A stretch of DNA of 64,000 nucleotides from Apostichopus japonicus (lineage: Eukaryota; Echinodermata; Holothuroidea; Aspidochirotida; Stichopodidae): assembly GCF_037975245.1 (NCBI RefSeq), contig NC_092576.1, positions 13,930,611 to 13,994,610 of the forward strand, in the 5' to 3' direction. How positions within the stretch are numbered: the stretch's first letter is position 1; every line of letters begins with the position of its first letter. The notes beneath the pieces are model-generated. The model had not been told where the DNA came from and searched no databases. It worked only from the letters and a program-made list of their open reading frames with translations. Shown here one piece after another: positions 1-10,712 of the stretch. The translations under genes were made by a program, and so were the position numbers.

Positions 1-477
1 CAGATGGGAAATGCCTAATCGTCGTCCTGGGGGAGGGGTCTAAGGGGAGTGGGTGCCCCCTCCCCTTTGGAAAATTTCACAAAATATGGAGGTCCTCGGT
101 GCAATCTGGTGCTACTTTTCGTGAAAGTTTTGATTAAAATTTATTTCCAATAAATCATGTATTCATGGTTTGTCGGGCATATATTTGCAATTTCGAGCAA
201 TGAGCTGGGATTTACGTCTTTGGGGAGTAGGTAGTGATGCAAACTACTTTTTACCAGGCTACTCCAGGCCATTTCATCTTGGATGCCCCCTTCCAGATGG
301 AGACTATTGATGCAGTCAGAGTGCCCCTCTCACCTTCACTTTATCAGAATGATGGTGTACTCTTTTTGCAAATTTATTTTACAAAAAATTACACGCACAG
401 TGGCGTAGCTAGGATTTTTTTAGTGGGGGGGCCATGGGGGGCTGTTCTACTGTATCTTGTGGGGGGGCGGAGTTTAC

Positions 478-570
478 TACCTAAGCGGAGCGCCACCTTG
501 GTTGGCGCGGAGCGTACAGAGAAAATTTGAGATTTCAGCACCCCCCAGATCGCAGGAGATGGCACCTGTA
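478..570. repeat. Copy of a dispersed core repeat (gtacgctccgcgccaacc family)
   Basis: Contains aagcggagcgccacc, ggttggcgcggagcgtac and ccccccagat in the same order as the copies at about 1553-1660, 39990-40100, 52390-52495 and 52728-52830. It is an internal module shared by several hAT-like elements. Confidence 0.6.
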
Positions 571-987
571 AGGCAAAATAGCAACCAAAAAGATGTGCAA
601 CTTTGGTGACAGAAATGCAAAAAATGTTTTTTTCTCTTTCATGCTGACTGGCCTTGCCAACTCAGCCAGACTTTTAACTTGAGGGAAGATGGCATCATTT
701 GTCGTTTCAAGCTGTCAAGGCCTTTCTCCCAACTCAAACCCCTGTGGGGTACCGGTAGATTTGCAGGATATGCCCACATGTGGACTTAAATAGCATTAGA
801 GGAAGGGGGTGGAAGACTAACACGCATCGATGTTTCGGTAATGGTCCACATTGGTGGCTCGGTGCTTATTAGACCATTTATTGGGTTTCTTGAGGCAGCT
901 GTCATCAGAATCTGGCTTTTTGTGCCAATCGATGACCGATAACATGTATTGGTATGTAAATTTCTTCTTCATATATCTAGCAACACT

Positions 988-1208
988 CTAAAAACAAATG
1001 AGTGGATTTCATTCCATTGGAGTGATCGCTCGGCGCACTTCAAATTAAGAGTGAAATTTAACTCTATTGGAGTTAACCCTCACTCCTAATATGAGTGAAT
1101 ATAACTCTATTAGGAGTTAAGATTTACTCCAATGGAGTGGAAATTCACTCTTATACCGGAATGTGCTCAGTGATCACTCCCATGGAGTGAAATTCACCTA
1201 TGTTTTTA
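988..1208. mobile_element. Short MITE with about 38-bp inverted termini
   Basis: The left terminus (taaaaacaaatgagtgg...gagtgatc) is matched in reverse complement by the right terminus (gatcactcccatggagtg...gttttta). The interior is also rich in the motifs gagtgaat and actccaat in both orientations, so the whole unit can fold back. There is no coding potential. Superfamily not assigned. Confidence 0.6.
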
Positions 1209-1488
1209 TCAGTACAGTACAGTGTATATCATCATAGACGTACGTACGTACTACGTACGTTCGTATATCAGACGCACTCGATACCCACGATACGATACGG
1301 TCCTGGAGAAACTATTTCCACTCATCATTTTTTAAGGCGATACAGTAGTGAGTATTGAACAGGCACAGCCGCATGTTTGCAGGAAATTCAGAATTCCCAA
1401 TATTTTATATCTCTACCAGTAGTGAAAATCATGTTTCGACAGTTTCGTGGACATAAAAAGTTGTTTTGTGGAATATTCAATGACATAT

Positions 1489-1846
1489 CAGGGGCGGATG
1501 CAGGATTTGTGACAGGGGGGGGGGTCTGACTGGTCCAGCCGCGCCTGAACGTAAGACTATCTAAGCGGAACGCCATCATCGGTTGGCGCGGAGCGTACAA
1601 GAAAATTTTTGGCTTTACAAACCCCCAGATGGCCGGAAACGGCACTTCCCGAGTATTCTTAGCAGCATGTACCTAGCCTGAAAATATGGATCTCATGTCT
1701 GCAATTTCAGGCCCCCCGTAGCTACGCCACTGATCACGCATGGGGCCCTTTCCCTCGAACGCGGTAAAAAAAAAAAAAAAAAAAAAATCAGGATTTTCAA
1801 AAAGGGGGGCCCGGGCCCCCCGGGCCCCCCCCTGGATCCGCCCCTG
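1489..1846. mobile_element. Pair of CAGGGGCGGAT-type transposon ends
   Basis: CAGGGGCGGATGCAGGA at 1489 faces CCTGGATCCGCCCCTG ending at 1846. Between them are a core-repeat copy (about 1553-1660), the right end of the 398-1732 element, a poly-A run and a G/C-rich palindrome at about 1803-1832. The flanks (tgacatat and gtagttac) do not match, so these may be ends of two different insertions. The right end marks the sharp 5' boundary of the gypsy pol fragment. Confidence 0.4.
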
Positions 1847-3504
1847 GTAGTTACTGTGGCCAGAGTCTTTGTAGAACAGTTTGTGTTGAGGTTCGGTGTT
1901 CCCCTACAGTTGCATACTGACCAGGGCCGAAATTTCGAGTCAAATTTGTTCAAAGAATTAGCACAGCTCCTTGGTATTGATAAAACTCGTACCACAGCCT
2001 TTCACCCCCAATCTGATGGCATGGTGGAGCGTTTTAACAGAACCTTAGGGGCAATGTTATCGGCCGTTGTTTCGGAAAACCAACGTGATTGGGATGAATG
2101 GTTGCCCCATGTTACCATGGCGTACCGCTCCTCTGTTCATGAGACCACGGGAGAGACACCCAGTGTAATGATGTTAGGAAGGGAGATGAATCTCCCAGTT
2201 GATCTCCTGGTACCCCCTCCCCATGTTGAAATTAGTTCAACTATTAGCTATGTAAGTAAATTGGAAGAAAAATTTAGGACAGTTCATGAAATGGCTAGAA
2301 TCGAAACAAATGCGTCAGTTGAAAGGCAGAAGAAGTCCTATGATAGGCTTAGCAATGCCAAAGCTTATAACGTCGGTGATAAAGTTTGGCTGTATGGGGT
2401 ACACCCCTCAGTCCGACAAGTTTTCAGTCCGACAAGTTTTCAGTCCGAAAATAAAATACACGTTTTCAGTCCGAAAATGAAATACACGTTTTCAGTCCGA
2501 AAATGAAATACACGTTTTCAGTCCGAAAATGAAATACACGTTTTCAGTCCGAAAATGTTTTCAGTTGGGGAATGAAAGCAGTTTTAATGCCATAATATCA
2601 CCAATAAACTGTGACAGCCCGAACTGATAGTAAAGAAATCGATTGAATCTTTCGTATATACTCATAATTGACAAATAAGGAGTAAAGTTTTAGAAAATAT
2701 ATTGGAATTTTCGGTCCCCCTGGGACCTTCGTCAGCAATATTGGCAGTCGAATGAAAAGTACAAAATGTAACACAATGAAAGTATGACGCTAGGTTTAAA
2801 GTGTAAATTGCATTGATGGAATTAGAACCAAACAAACCATGACTATACAGGAAGCTGATTAAGGAGCGAAGAACAGATTACATATGCTTGTAGAACTGAT
2901 AGTTGTTAAGGGGTCCCAAGTCTTTGTTGAGGCCGGTGATGTGAGACTTAATACAAAAGATTCAATCGATTTTTTTACTATCAGTTCGGGCTGTCACCGT
3001 TTATTGGTGATATTATGGCATTAAAACTGCTTTCATTCCCTAACTGAAAACGTGTATCTCATTTTCGGACTGAAAACGAATATTTCATTTTCGGACTGAA
3101 AACGTGTATTTCATTTTCGGACTGAAAACGTGTATTTCATTTTCGGACTGAAAACTCGTTTTTTCGGACTGAAAACGTGTATTTTATTTTCGGACTGAAA
3201 ACGTGTCGGACTGAAAACTCGTTTCTTCGGACTAAAAACGTGTATTTTATTTTCGGACTGAAAACGTGTCGGACTGACAACGTGTACCCGGCTGTATAAC
3301 CCCAGTAACAAAAAGGGACTGTCTCCTAAGTTGCAAAGATATTGGGAAGGCCCATATTTAATAGTTAATAAGTTATCCGATGTAACTTATCGCATAAAAC
3401 AGTCGGAACGATCGAGGGCGAAGGTCGTTCACCACGATCGTCTTAAATTGTGCTTAGCATCTGGAGAGAGTGTTGAGACCAACAGAGTTGGTGAGGCCTC
3501 GTAG
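1847..3504 (+). pseudogene. Ty3/gypsy-type pol remnant: C-terminal integrase, interrupted
   Basis: The reading frame running from about 1850 to 2395 resembles the integrase core of Ty3/gypsy retrotransposons. HTDQG carries the second catalytic Asp, and the FHPQSDG...ERFNRT block carries the catalytic Glu. Protease, reverse transcriptase, RNase H and the first integrase Asp are absent because the copy is cut off at 1846. At 2396 the frame is broken by an 894-bp inserted element. The same frame resumes after it (from about 3298) with a GPY/F-like segment (WEGPY) and a positively charged tail, ending with TAG at 3502-3504. The copy cannot encode an intact polyprotein. An LTR (5186-5743) and another ORF (3702-4427) lie downstream in the same orientation. 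Confidence 0.85.
2396..3289. mobile_element. Foldback DNA element inserted in gypsy pol, 8-bp TSD
   Basis: The insertion is flanked by a perfect duplication, ggctgtat, at 2388-2395 and 3290-3297. Its ends are ggggtacac (left) and gtgtaccc (right), continuing inward as an imperfect cagtccgacaa inverted pair. Each arm is made of tandem copies of a roughly 26-bp unit (cagtccgaaaatgaaatac...), with unequal copy number in the two arms. The inner part of the arms (about 2560-2665 and 2950-3055) is a more faithful inverted repeat. The middle (about 2670-2945) is single copy with no long ORF. The 8-bp duplication fits hAT, P or similar DNA transposons, but the GGG terminus does not decide between them. 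Confidence 0.85.
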
Positions 3505-3701
3505 TTACGTAAGCGTTACGTAAGCAACAAGTAGGGTTATATTTAGTTTTGACCCGGGACTGGTAAACGTTCGCTCTATTAGTGGGTGAAGCTCTGATTC
3601 TCCACTGACGCTCACTCTGCTTCCAGAACCGGTGTTGTCAGAGCATAGGCTACATATTTTCATTTTTACTGCTTTATTGTTTTTATTGGAAAGATAGAGC
3701 A

Positions 3702-4427
3702 ATGTCCGCAAACCTTCCATTCGGGCGTGGTATTGGTAGACCACAAGTACATTGTTTTTCGTGCAGGCGATTATTTTTTTCATGGAAGCAGCTTCGCAGT
3801 CATCACACAAACTGTGAATTTAGGGGTAGGCGAGGTAGGCGTTTTGGTTTAAGGAGGCCAGGACCGGTGGCTCCTATTGTGCCACAATCAACTGGACCAC
3901 AGATTGCCAATTCAAAGTCGAGTCCTGCTGTGACACCGAATAACAATGAGTGGCTAAATGATATTTCTTTGGCTTTTGGCACCGAGGATCTACCTCCGTC
4001 ACCCTTCAATCCGTTAGCTGCCCTCATCGAAGCGAGCGACCAGTCGTGTGAGAACGCCCCCGCCTCAACGGTAGACTGCGGACCTATCGACCTTTCGTTT
4101 GGACCCAGTGATAGACGAGCGCCAACCCCCCTGACATCACCCATTGAGGATAGCTCTACACCTTCCCCAACCACTTCAACATCAACCCCTTCAACGGCAT
4201 CGTCGGATTCAACTCTGGATGATAAAGAGCTGACCCGTCTGCGGAACCTGATGGTTACTTCGCGGATTCCACTCATCATCAACGCGGAAGTAAAAAACCT
4301 TGGTCTTGGAGTTATTTACAGGAAGGAAAAACATACGGTCCAATACCCAGATGGTACAGTCCTTACCACGGAGAAGGAGGAATTCGAACTGCCCCCACAG
4401 ACCAGGGAACTGTTGACTTATCGTTAA
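3702..4427 (+). CDS. Uncharacterised ORF downstream of gypsy pol, 241 aa
   Basis: An intact ORF lies between the pol stop (3504) and the LTR (5186), in the same orientation but a different frame. Residues 18-38 hold C-x2-C-x12-H-x3-C, with an extra His at 35, which resembles a small zinc knuckle or C2H2 finger. Residues 41-55 are Arg/Gly-rich (RGRRGRR). Residues 60-175 are Pro/Ser/Thr-rich and probably disordered. The last 60 residues look foldable, with a hydrophobic patch RIPLIINAEV and a beta-like YRKEKHTVQYPDGT stretch. There is no signal peptide or membrane segment, so it does not look like an envelope protein. I do not recognise the family. A nucleic-acid-binding accessory protein or relocated gag-like protein is possible. 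It has stayed open although the pol is broken, which suggests a fairly recent insertion. Confidence 0.6.
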   Translation: MSANLPFGRGIGRPQVHCFSCRRLFFSWKQLRSHHTNCEFRGRRGRRFGLRRPGPVAPIVPQSTGPQIANSKSSPAVTPNNNEWLNDISLAFGTEDLPPSPFNPLAALIEASDQSCENAPASTVDCGPIDLSFGPSDRRAPTPLTSPIEDSSTPSPTTSTSTPSTASSDSTLDDKELTRLRNLMVTSRIPLIINAEVKNLGLGVIYRKEKHTVQYPDGTVLTTEKEEFELPPQTRELLTYR

Positions 4428-5185
4428 TCCATAGAGATGCCCTCGATCAGGACTTTTGTGTTAAATAACGTGTTTCTTTATTATATATTTTTACTGTGAA
4501 AATATTATGGACATTTCACCTTATTACTATGGACATTTCACCTTTTGATGCGGACCTCCGGTTTCGTTATGATATCTTTTTACTTTGGAAATCTTGTGGA
4601 CATTTCATATTTTAATGCGGACTTCCTATCAATTTATTTTGTGGTTTGGATCTCTGTGTTACATCAAGAGTGTTATGTTTTGATTCACTTGGATTGTTTT
4701 CATGTATTAATATCTATGTACGGCACCGTAAGTTGTTTTTACTTTTATCAGTTGTATCTGGAATGTGACCTCACATGAGTCCAAATTGCACTTTCGCGCG
4801 AGCCGCGTTATTCCTTTAGGGTATGAACACGTGCATGTAAGGTCATATTACTCTTCTATTACTCTCGTATTGCGTAACTTTCTTCTTTCGCAGTCGAGCT
4901 AGGACATATTTTTTTTTTAGTCGGTACAGATTGACATGTGATACGTTTTTATCTCAAACGTTAGTTCTGAACCCATATTAAGAGTTATTATCAAATGTTA
5001 TTGTGTGTATAGGCTCTCGTGCATGGCAGGCACTATTAGCTATACTTTGCTTTTATACGTATTCATGTATTTTGGATTTCTTTTTGTATTAGTATGTTTA
5101 TGATTTTAGATTTGTGTCTAATTAGCGATCCTTACTATATTGTTTTCATAACTTGGGGACAAGTTAAGGACTGAGAAGGGGATAG
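4428..5185 (+). other. Non-coding 3' internal region of the gypsy element
   Basis: AT-rich sequence between the ORF stop and the LTR. It contains a short direct repeat, tatggacatttcacctt, at about 4506-4543, with a weaker copy near 4590. The purine-rich stretch ctgagaaggggatag just before the LTR could serve as the polypurine tract. No other coding potential seen. Confidence 0.5.
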
Positions 5186-5743
5186 TGTGATGCCGTTAGT
5201 CATCATATATGTCGCCCTCTATTTGTCGTAGGCTACATTACGTAATAATTACAGGTCACGTGATGTCTGCTCACCAGCTCAGCTGAAGCAGACCTCACGA
5301 CTTGTGACCAGTCTTCGCTCCCGATCTGAATCGTTTGGTTCGGTAGTAGCCCTGGCTCCGACCATTGTGGTCGTACTTGTATCTGTCTTGTATTCGTCTT
5401 TTATACACTTTTGTACGTATCGTTATAGGACTCTACTTCGGTATTGAGACCTCGTTTGTGACCATTATCGTTAAGTGCATGTTTTTCTATCTATTTCTGA
5501 GGGCTTCGTGCCATTGTATTGTTTGTACCGTGGCTGGTTAAAGTAATAGATTGCGAAATCTACACAGCGCTTGTTCTTTACTCGTTTATCTATGTGTTAT
5601 ATCTTTTGCATGTAATAGCGAGATTTAAGGCTCGTCGTTTACTAACATACAACCATCCAAGCCGCATTTGTTTCCATACCACCACCAGTCCTCTGCAGGG
5701 AATATTTGGACGCCCCAGAATCTTAGACTGAGTTAGCGTTACA
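5186..5743 (+). repeat. 3' LTR of the gypsy element
   Basis: Begins TGTGATGC and ends GCGTTACA, so it has the TG...CA boundary and imperfect short inverted termini. It is preceded by a polypurine-like tract (about 5171-5185) and lies downstream of pol and an ORF in the same orientation. Length 558 bp. The matching 5' LTR is not in the window. The sequence after it is (TA)n, so a target duplication cannot be judged. Confidence 0.75.
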
Positions 5744-6724
5744 ATATATATATATATATATATATATACTTACATGAATTGGTATCGCAAGTTCCCATTG
5801 TAGGTTTGACAGAAACTGAAAGATACAGACCAATAACTGATACAAGAAGAATGTTCCACGCCATTTTGAGAACAACTTGCTTGAGGAGAAGTAATTTAAC
5901 TCTGTAAAAGTTATCCTACAATGACAAACTTTATAGTTGTACAGCTGTTCTTTAGTATTCCAAATGCTAATGATCTTAATGTAGGTAAAGCAACTCAACT
6001 TACAAAATCTCGATTAGTTGTGTTAGTGTGATCTATTCAAATTTCCATTTGGAAATCTATTGAGGGGGGCAGGTTGCTCTGTGGGTAAATATGAAACTAT
6101 TTGTGTATTAGTTTAATTTTCTGTGACGGTAGTAACCTTTATATTTGCTCATTGTAAAGTCAATGCTTTACTAGTTGTCATGGTCTAATACCCAAAGATT
6201 CAATTGTTAACTTTATACTTAATATAACAAAAGACTCCTATATAGTTCCATAATCACACCATGAGTTCATCCAGCCTGAAAATGTACAAAGTGTTAAGCT
6301 ATCGCTGGTTGGGATAAATAATAGCTTAATTTTGTGAAAATATAATCTTTACATAACTTCTCGGCAATTTGGGCATGCACTAAATCCAACTGATGGTTCA
6401 ATAATTTAAACATAAGCAGACTCGCACTTTTGATAAAATTCACAGAAAAGTTCACCATTGTGAAAATATAACAAACGGTTAACAGACTTGATTGACTGAT
6501 TTTGAGAAAAGGGAGGGATCACTTTACAAATTGCAAACATGAAATTTTTGCACAAGTTAAACCTGTTAAAATTGTGAAAGCCTAAAGTTTGGTAATGATG
6601 ATATTTTAACCAGTAGCCATCCATATCTTGTAGTACCATGAAGGGAAAATGGAATCAAATCACACAAGTTTGCCTGTCCTGAACGTCATTGCCAGGATGA
6701 AGGATATAATCAATCTCTGCAAAG

Positions 6725-6761
<37 letters not shown>

Positions 6762-6865
6762 CCTATATATATATAGGCCTATATATATATAGGCCTATAT
6801 ATATATAGGCCTATATATATAGGCCTATATATAGGCCTATATATATATATAGGCCTATATATATA
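5744..6865. other. Intergenic sequence with (TA)n and TATA-GGCC repeats
   Basis: (TA)n occurs at about 5744-5767. The middle holds no supportable gene. Between about 6726 and 6866 an alternating TA tract is punctuated by repeated aggcct, giving a string of perfect palindromes (tatataggcctatata). Confidence 0.6.
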
Positions 6866-7357
6866 TGTTTTACCATGTTGTTGCTCAAACTCACGTTGAT
6901 GTCTAAACTTCTGTTGTCTAAACTTACGTCGTTGTCTAAACTTACGTCGCTGTCTAAACGTCAGTTGTTGCCATCAGTGCTGTTCAACAATTGCTCAAAC
7001 ACGTGATGTAAAAAATAGCTTTCGCATCAGAAATTCAACTTGGGCTTAATATGCTTAATATACACACGTCGTTAATTAGGATATGTGGGTAGTCTAACCT
7101 GCTGTTTATAATTCTTTCCATTGTTGAGTCTAGTAGTAGCAGAAGTAAGAGTACCAATTCGGCTCTAGATGTAACGTGTAGTAGGCCTAGTAGTAGTAGT
7201 GAAAGCAGCCCACGTATCATGCATTTTCCTGCGCTGGTGATGTTTGTTGAATTTCGTGCGAAAAGCCTATTTTTTACATTACGTGGTTGAGCAATTTTGA
7301 ACAGCGCCGATGACAACAACGTAAGTTTAGACAACGACGTAAGTTTAGACGGGGTCT

Positions 7358-7850
7358 GCCCGATATTCATAAGGTCCGCTATTCATAAGGGTCATTGTTC
7401 ATAAGGTTCGTTATTCATAACGGGCATTCTTTCGATAAAAAGGTTCGCTACTCATAATGGAACTAAAGGTTCGTTATTCATAATAAAAAGGGATAATAAT
7501 TCATAAGGTCCGGTATTCATAATGGAAACAAAGGTTCGATATTCAAAATGGGCAAAACGGTTCGATATCCATAATGGACAAAAAGGTTCGTTATTCATAA
7601 TTGGACAAAGGGTTCGATATTCATAATAGAACAAAGGGTTCGTAATCCATAATAGACAAAAAGGTTCGTTATTCATAATAGGAAGAAAGGTCCGATATTC
7701 ATAATGGAGCGAAGGGTCCGTTATTCATAATGGGAAAAAAGGTTCTTTATTCATAATAGGAGAAAGGGTCCGATATTCCTAATCGATCAAAGGGTTCGTA
7801 ATCCATAATGTGCAAAAACGTTCGTTATTCATAATAGGAGAGAAGTGCGT
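7358..7850 (+). repeat. Left tandem array of about 28-bp units
   Basis: Roughly 16 degenerate copies of a unit like aaaggttcgttattcataa, varying in the words rgggacaa or ggagaa. The array is the reverse complement of that at 10140-10466. Confidence 0.8.
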
Positions 7851-8786
7851 CATACAACTGCAAAAGACGTTCTCCATTTTCGCGGACGCCTATAGTGTTC
7901 AACCAGTGGCCTCAGCAGACTTTTTATTCAGGGGGGCACAGGGGGGCACAACAGTCCTATGGGGGCACCACCAGCCTGGTGGCGGATGCATAATTTTGCA
8001 GAGAATATGAGCCACACACTATCAAGACCATGTGCTTCACAGGACAAACTAAAACAAATGACAGCGAATGACCGACTGACAATTGACTTTGTACATGGCC
8101 AATTATCATTCGCGAATGACAGCGAATGACAGCGAATGACAACGAATGACAACGACGGACGGTGGTGAGAAGAGATAGAATGATTAACGGAGTGGCGTAA
8201 ATGCGGTTATTGGTTTTCTGCGCAAAAATGATTTGAGGAAAATCGCATGTTACGTCGTTGCAGGGTTTTGGTGTAATTTATGGATAGAAACCACAGGGAA
8301 AGTTTTTGTGTGAGAATGCGCTTGAGTCCAGTCCCTTTTGCACCCCCCCCCCCCCTCAAAAAAAAGAAAATCTTTTTTTTTCATAGAAATGTCCAATATA
8401 AGGACTCTTCCTGAAAATTTGAGCCGTTTCAAGATTATAGTATTGTTAGTTTCTAACAATTAATATCGGAAAAATGACGTTAAATTTACTTCTTCAAATC
8501 AGACTTACAATTTCGCTTACTATAAGGTGCGTTTGTATCTTGTCCATATTGTAATGTTGACCAGTGTCTCCCGAAGTCCAGCTGCTTGAACTAATAAAAA
8601 TCTTTAACACATATCAAGACAAAAATCGGAGAAGAGGTTGATGACTGGTTGATCTCTTATTTATTGATTTATTAAGTCGATCTTTGATTCACCGGCATAT
8701 GAATTTACCACGGCATTGACAGACTTTACAGAGACTTTGATAAACAGTTAATAGAAATGGTATAGAAATTGTCTGCACACTTAAGC

Positions 8787-8937
8787 GGTAACACAGTTAC
8801 GCACTTAGGAAGTTACGCAATTACGCAGTTATACGCAATTATGCACTTACGCAGTTAGGTAGTTACGCACTTACGCAGCTAGGTAGTTACGCAGTTACGC
8901 ACTTACGTAGCTACGCAATTACGCACTTACACTAACT
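8787..8937 (+). repeat. Short tandem array ttacgcac/ttacgcag
   Basis: About fourteen copies of a 10-11-bp unit (agttacgcact, variants with aggtagtt) inside the core of the foldback structure. No function is apparent. Confidence 0.75.
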
Positions 8938-10139
8938 CGTGGAGGCATACACGATATTTTGTTGGGACTCACTCAACAACAGGCTTAAAGACTTAACCAG
9001 TTTAGATTACTAAATAAAACATCTCTTTTCGAATCACAACCGAACCAGTACGTGGGTAAATGTATGTACAGATGAAGGATAATACTAGCGTCTGTTGACA
9101 CTACTCTTTCTCACTACTTGCTTTGATTAAGAAAACATAAAAGATATATAAAAGACACACGCCCATATGAAACACATGGTCTAGCGTTTGTGAGCCCCCC
9201 AGTGAAGTCGAAATTACAATTATCGAACCCCTATAGAAAGTGACAACAAATATGATGTCTCTTAAAGATACACCCTCGTTCCTTGTTACTTAAATGTTCT
9301 TAGCGCAACGATAGTTTTCTTAGAATTTCCTAGGTGTACGAACAATATCCCCCGTCACCCCAAAGATACCCGATTTTATCTTTCCTAAGACAAACAATTA
9401 AACCTAGAAGTCATGCCAAGCACATAATCGTGTGATAGAATAAATATACCAGTTAAGTGGTAGCAATTAACTTACAGAAAATAGGCGGTTCTCTCAGTTC
9501 TTTCTCTGTCAGGGGCCAATCTCGGAATACCGCGTGAGCGTGGTGAGCTAAAACTAATTAAACAATCTGCGCTACCACTAACAAGGGGGAAACATCTCCA
9601 AACTCGGGTGCTGATTCAACAAAGTTTAAAAACAAACAGGGGTAAGATTTTCATTGGCTGTCCCCACCTGCAACTCGCAACAGCTCTACACATATTTTGG
9701 GAAAGATACAATTACAGACTTCTGGGGGCCATCGACGGGTAGAACTGAGGGAACGCTCAATCCTGTGACGATAATATATTACACTAACAAATTACTTAAA
9801 GGGATATATTTCCGTTACAGTACTTTACTAGATCTGTAAGCCACGCACTTCGCGTCCACTCGGTTTGCGTGGCTTTAATATACCCACGAAGTCTGAACTG
9901 TGATATCCGGTTGAAGCAAATGTCTGTGCTGTCATTCCCTGTCATTCGTTTTAGTCAACGCAATTTTTTAGTGTGTACATATATTGTCATTCGTTATGTG
10001 TAACGCAATTGTCATTCGTTTTAGTAACACCCGTGCTTCACCCTACCCACTGCAGCAAAACCTTCATTTTCGAGATATTAACGGCATAAACTTGAACGTT
10101 TCCTAAAGGGGTCCTTTTCCTCATTGTGAATGATACCGA

Positions 10140-10466
10140 ACTTTTTTGGCTAGGCCTATTATGAATAACGGACCCTTTGTTCATATTATGAATATCGAAC
10201 CTTTCCTCCTATTATGAATAACGAACCTTTTTGTCTCTTATGGATTACGAACCCTTTGTTCTATTATGAATATCGAACCCTTCGTCCTATTATGAATAAC
10301 GAGCCTTTTTCACCATTATGAATATCGAACCCTTTTACCAATTATGAACAACGAACCTTTTTTTTTTTCATTATGAATAGCGAACCTTATGAACAATGAA
10401 CCTTATGGATCATGACCCTTATGAACAATGAACCTTATGAATATAGAACCTTATGAATATCGGGCT
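10140..10466 (-). repeat. Right tandem array, inverse of 7358-7850
   Basis: Units such as ttatgaataacgaacctttt are the reverse complement of the left array. The terminal motif atgaatatcgggc (ends about 10465) mirrors gcccgatattcat at about 7358. Confidence 0.8.
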
Positions 10467-10527
10467 GTCACCAGTTTAGACAACGGAAGTTAAGATGTCA
10501 ACGTGAGTTTAAGCAGCATTGTAAAAC

Positions 10528-10712
10528 AGCAGCAACAACTATAGTTTAGAAAACAACAAACTTAGTTTAGACAACGAAATAAGTTCGCCCTTTTCGCGTT
10601 CCATATAGTCGTGCCAATACAGTATATGTCCAGTCTTCATATGTAAAGAACAGGCTGAAAGTCAAATCAATCATTCAGATGAACAAATCAGATTAGCGTT
10701 TACAATACCGAA
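10528..10712 (+). promoter_or_regulatory. Presumed AATF proximal promoter and 5' UTR
   Basis: This is the only sequence between the foldback structure and the AATF start codon. It contains gttcgcccttttcgcgttcc and no clear TATA box at a convincing distance. The first in-frame Met (10713) has an A at -3 (cgaaATGA). The transcription start cannot be placed. The promoter may extend into, or have been supplied by, the transposon arm. Confidence 0.35.

Larger units (their letters stand above)
398..1732. mobile_element. hAT-like non-autonomous element (candidate)
   Basis: The left end reads CAGTGGCGTAGCTAGGA and the right end GTAGCTACGCCACTG, giving inverted termini of the CAGTGGCGTAGC type seen in many non-autonomous hAT elements. 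The flanking octamers are tacacgca (390-397) and atcacgca (1733-1740), 6 of 8 matching, as expected for an old 8-bp target duplication. No transposase ORF is visible inside. A palindromic MITE sits at about 988-1208. Another pair of ends (1489/1846) overlaps the right border, so the exact limits are uncertain. Confidence 0.45.
6866..10527. mobile_element. Large multi-layer foldback structure, about 3.66 kb
   Basis: The outermost arms are 6866-6925 (tgttttaccatgttgttgct...) and 10474-10527 (its diverged reverse complement, ending ttgtaaaaca). The next layer is a tandem array of ttcgttattcataatg-type units at 7358-7850, facing the reverse-complement array gaaccttattatgaata at about 10140-10466. 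A third layer has aatgacagcgaatgac units at about 8055-8155 facing gtcattcgtt units at 9930-10025. The left side also carries an extra small palindrome (about 6926-7351) built of gtctaaacttacgtcg motifs. The core (about 8160-9920) contains a ttacgcac tandem array (8790-8935) and no convincing ORF. The whole resembles an FB-type foldback transposon, but I cannot assign a family. Confidence 0.6.

Noticed and set aside
9654-9839. 61-codon ORF in the core of the large foldback structure
   Set aside because: Short, no recognisable motif, and expected by chance in sequence of this length.
7358-10466. CRISPR-like array
   Set aside because: Units vary along their whole length, with no constant repeat and unique spacer pattern. 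The same array recurs in inverted form, and the context is a eukaryotic transposon.
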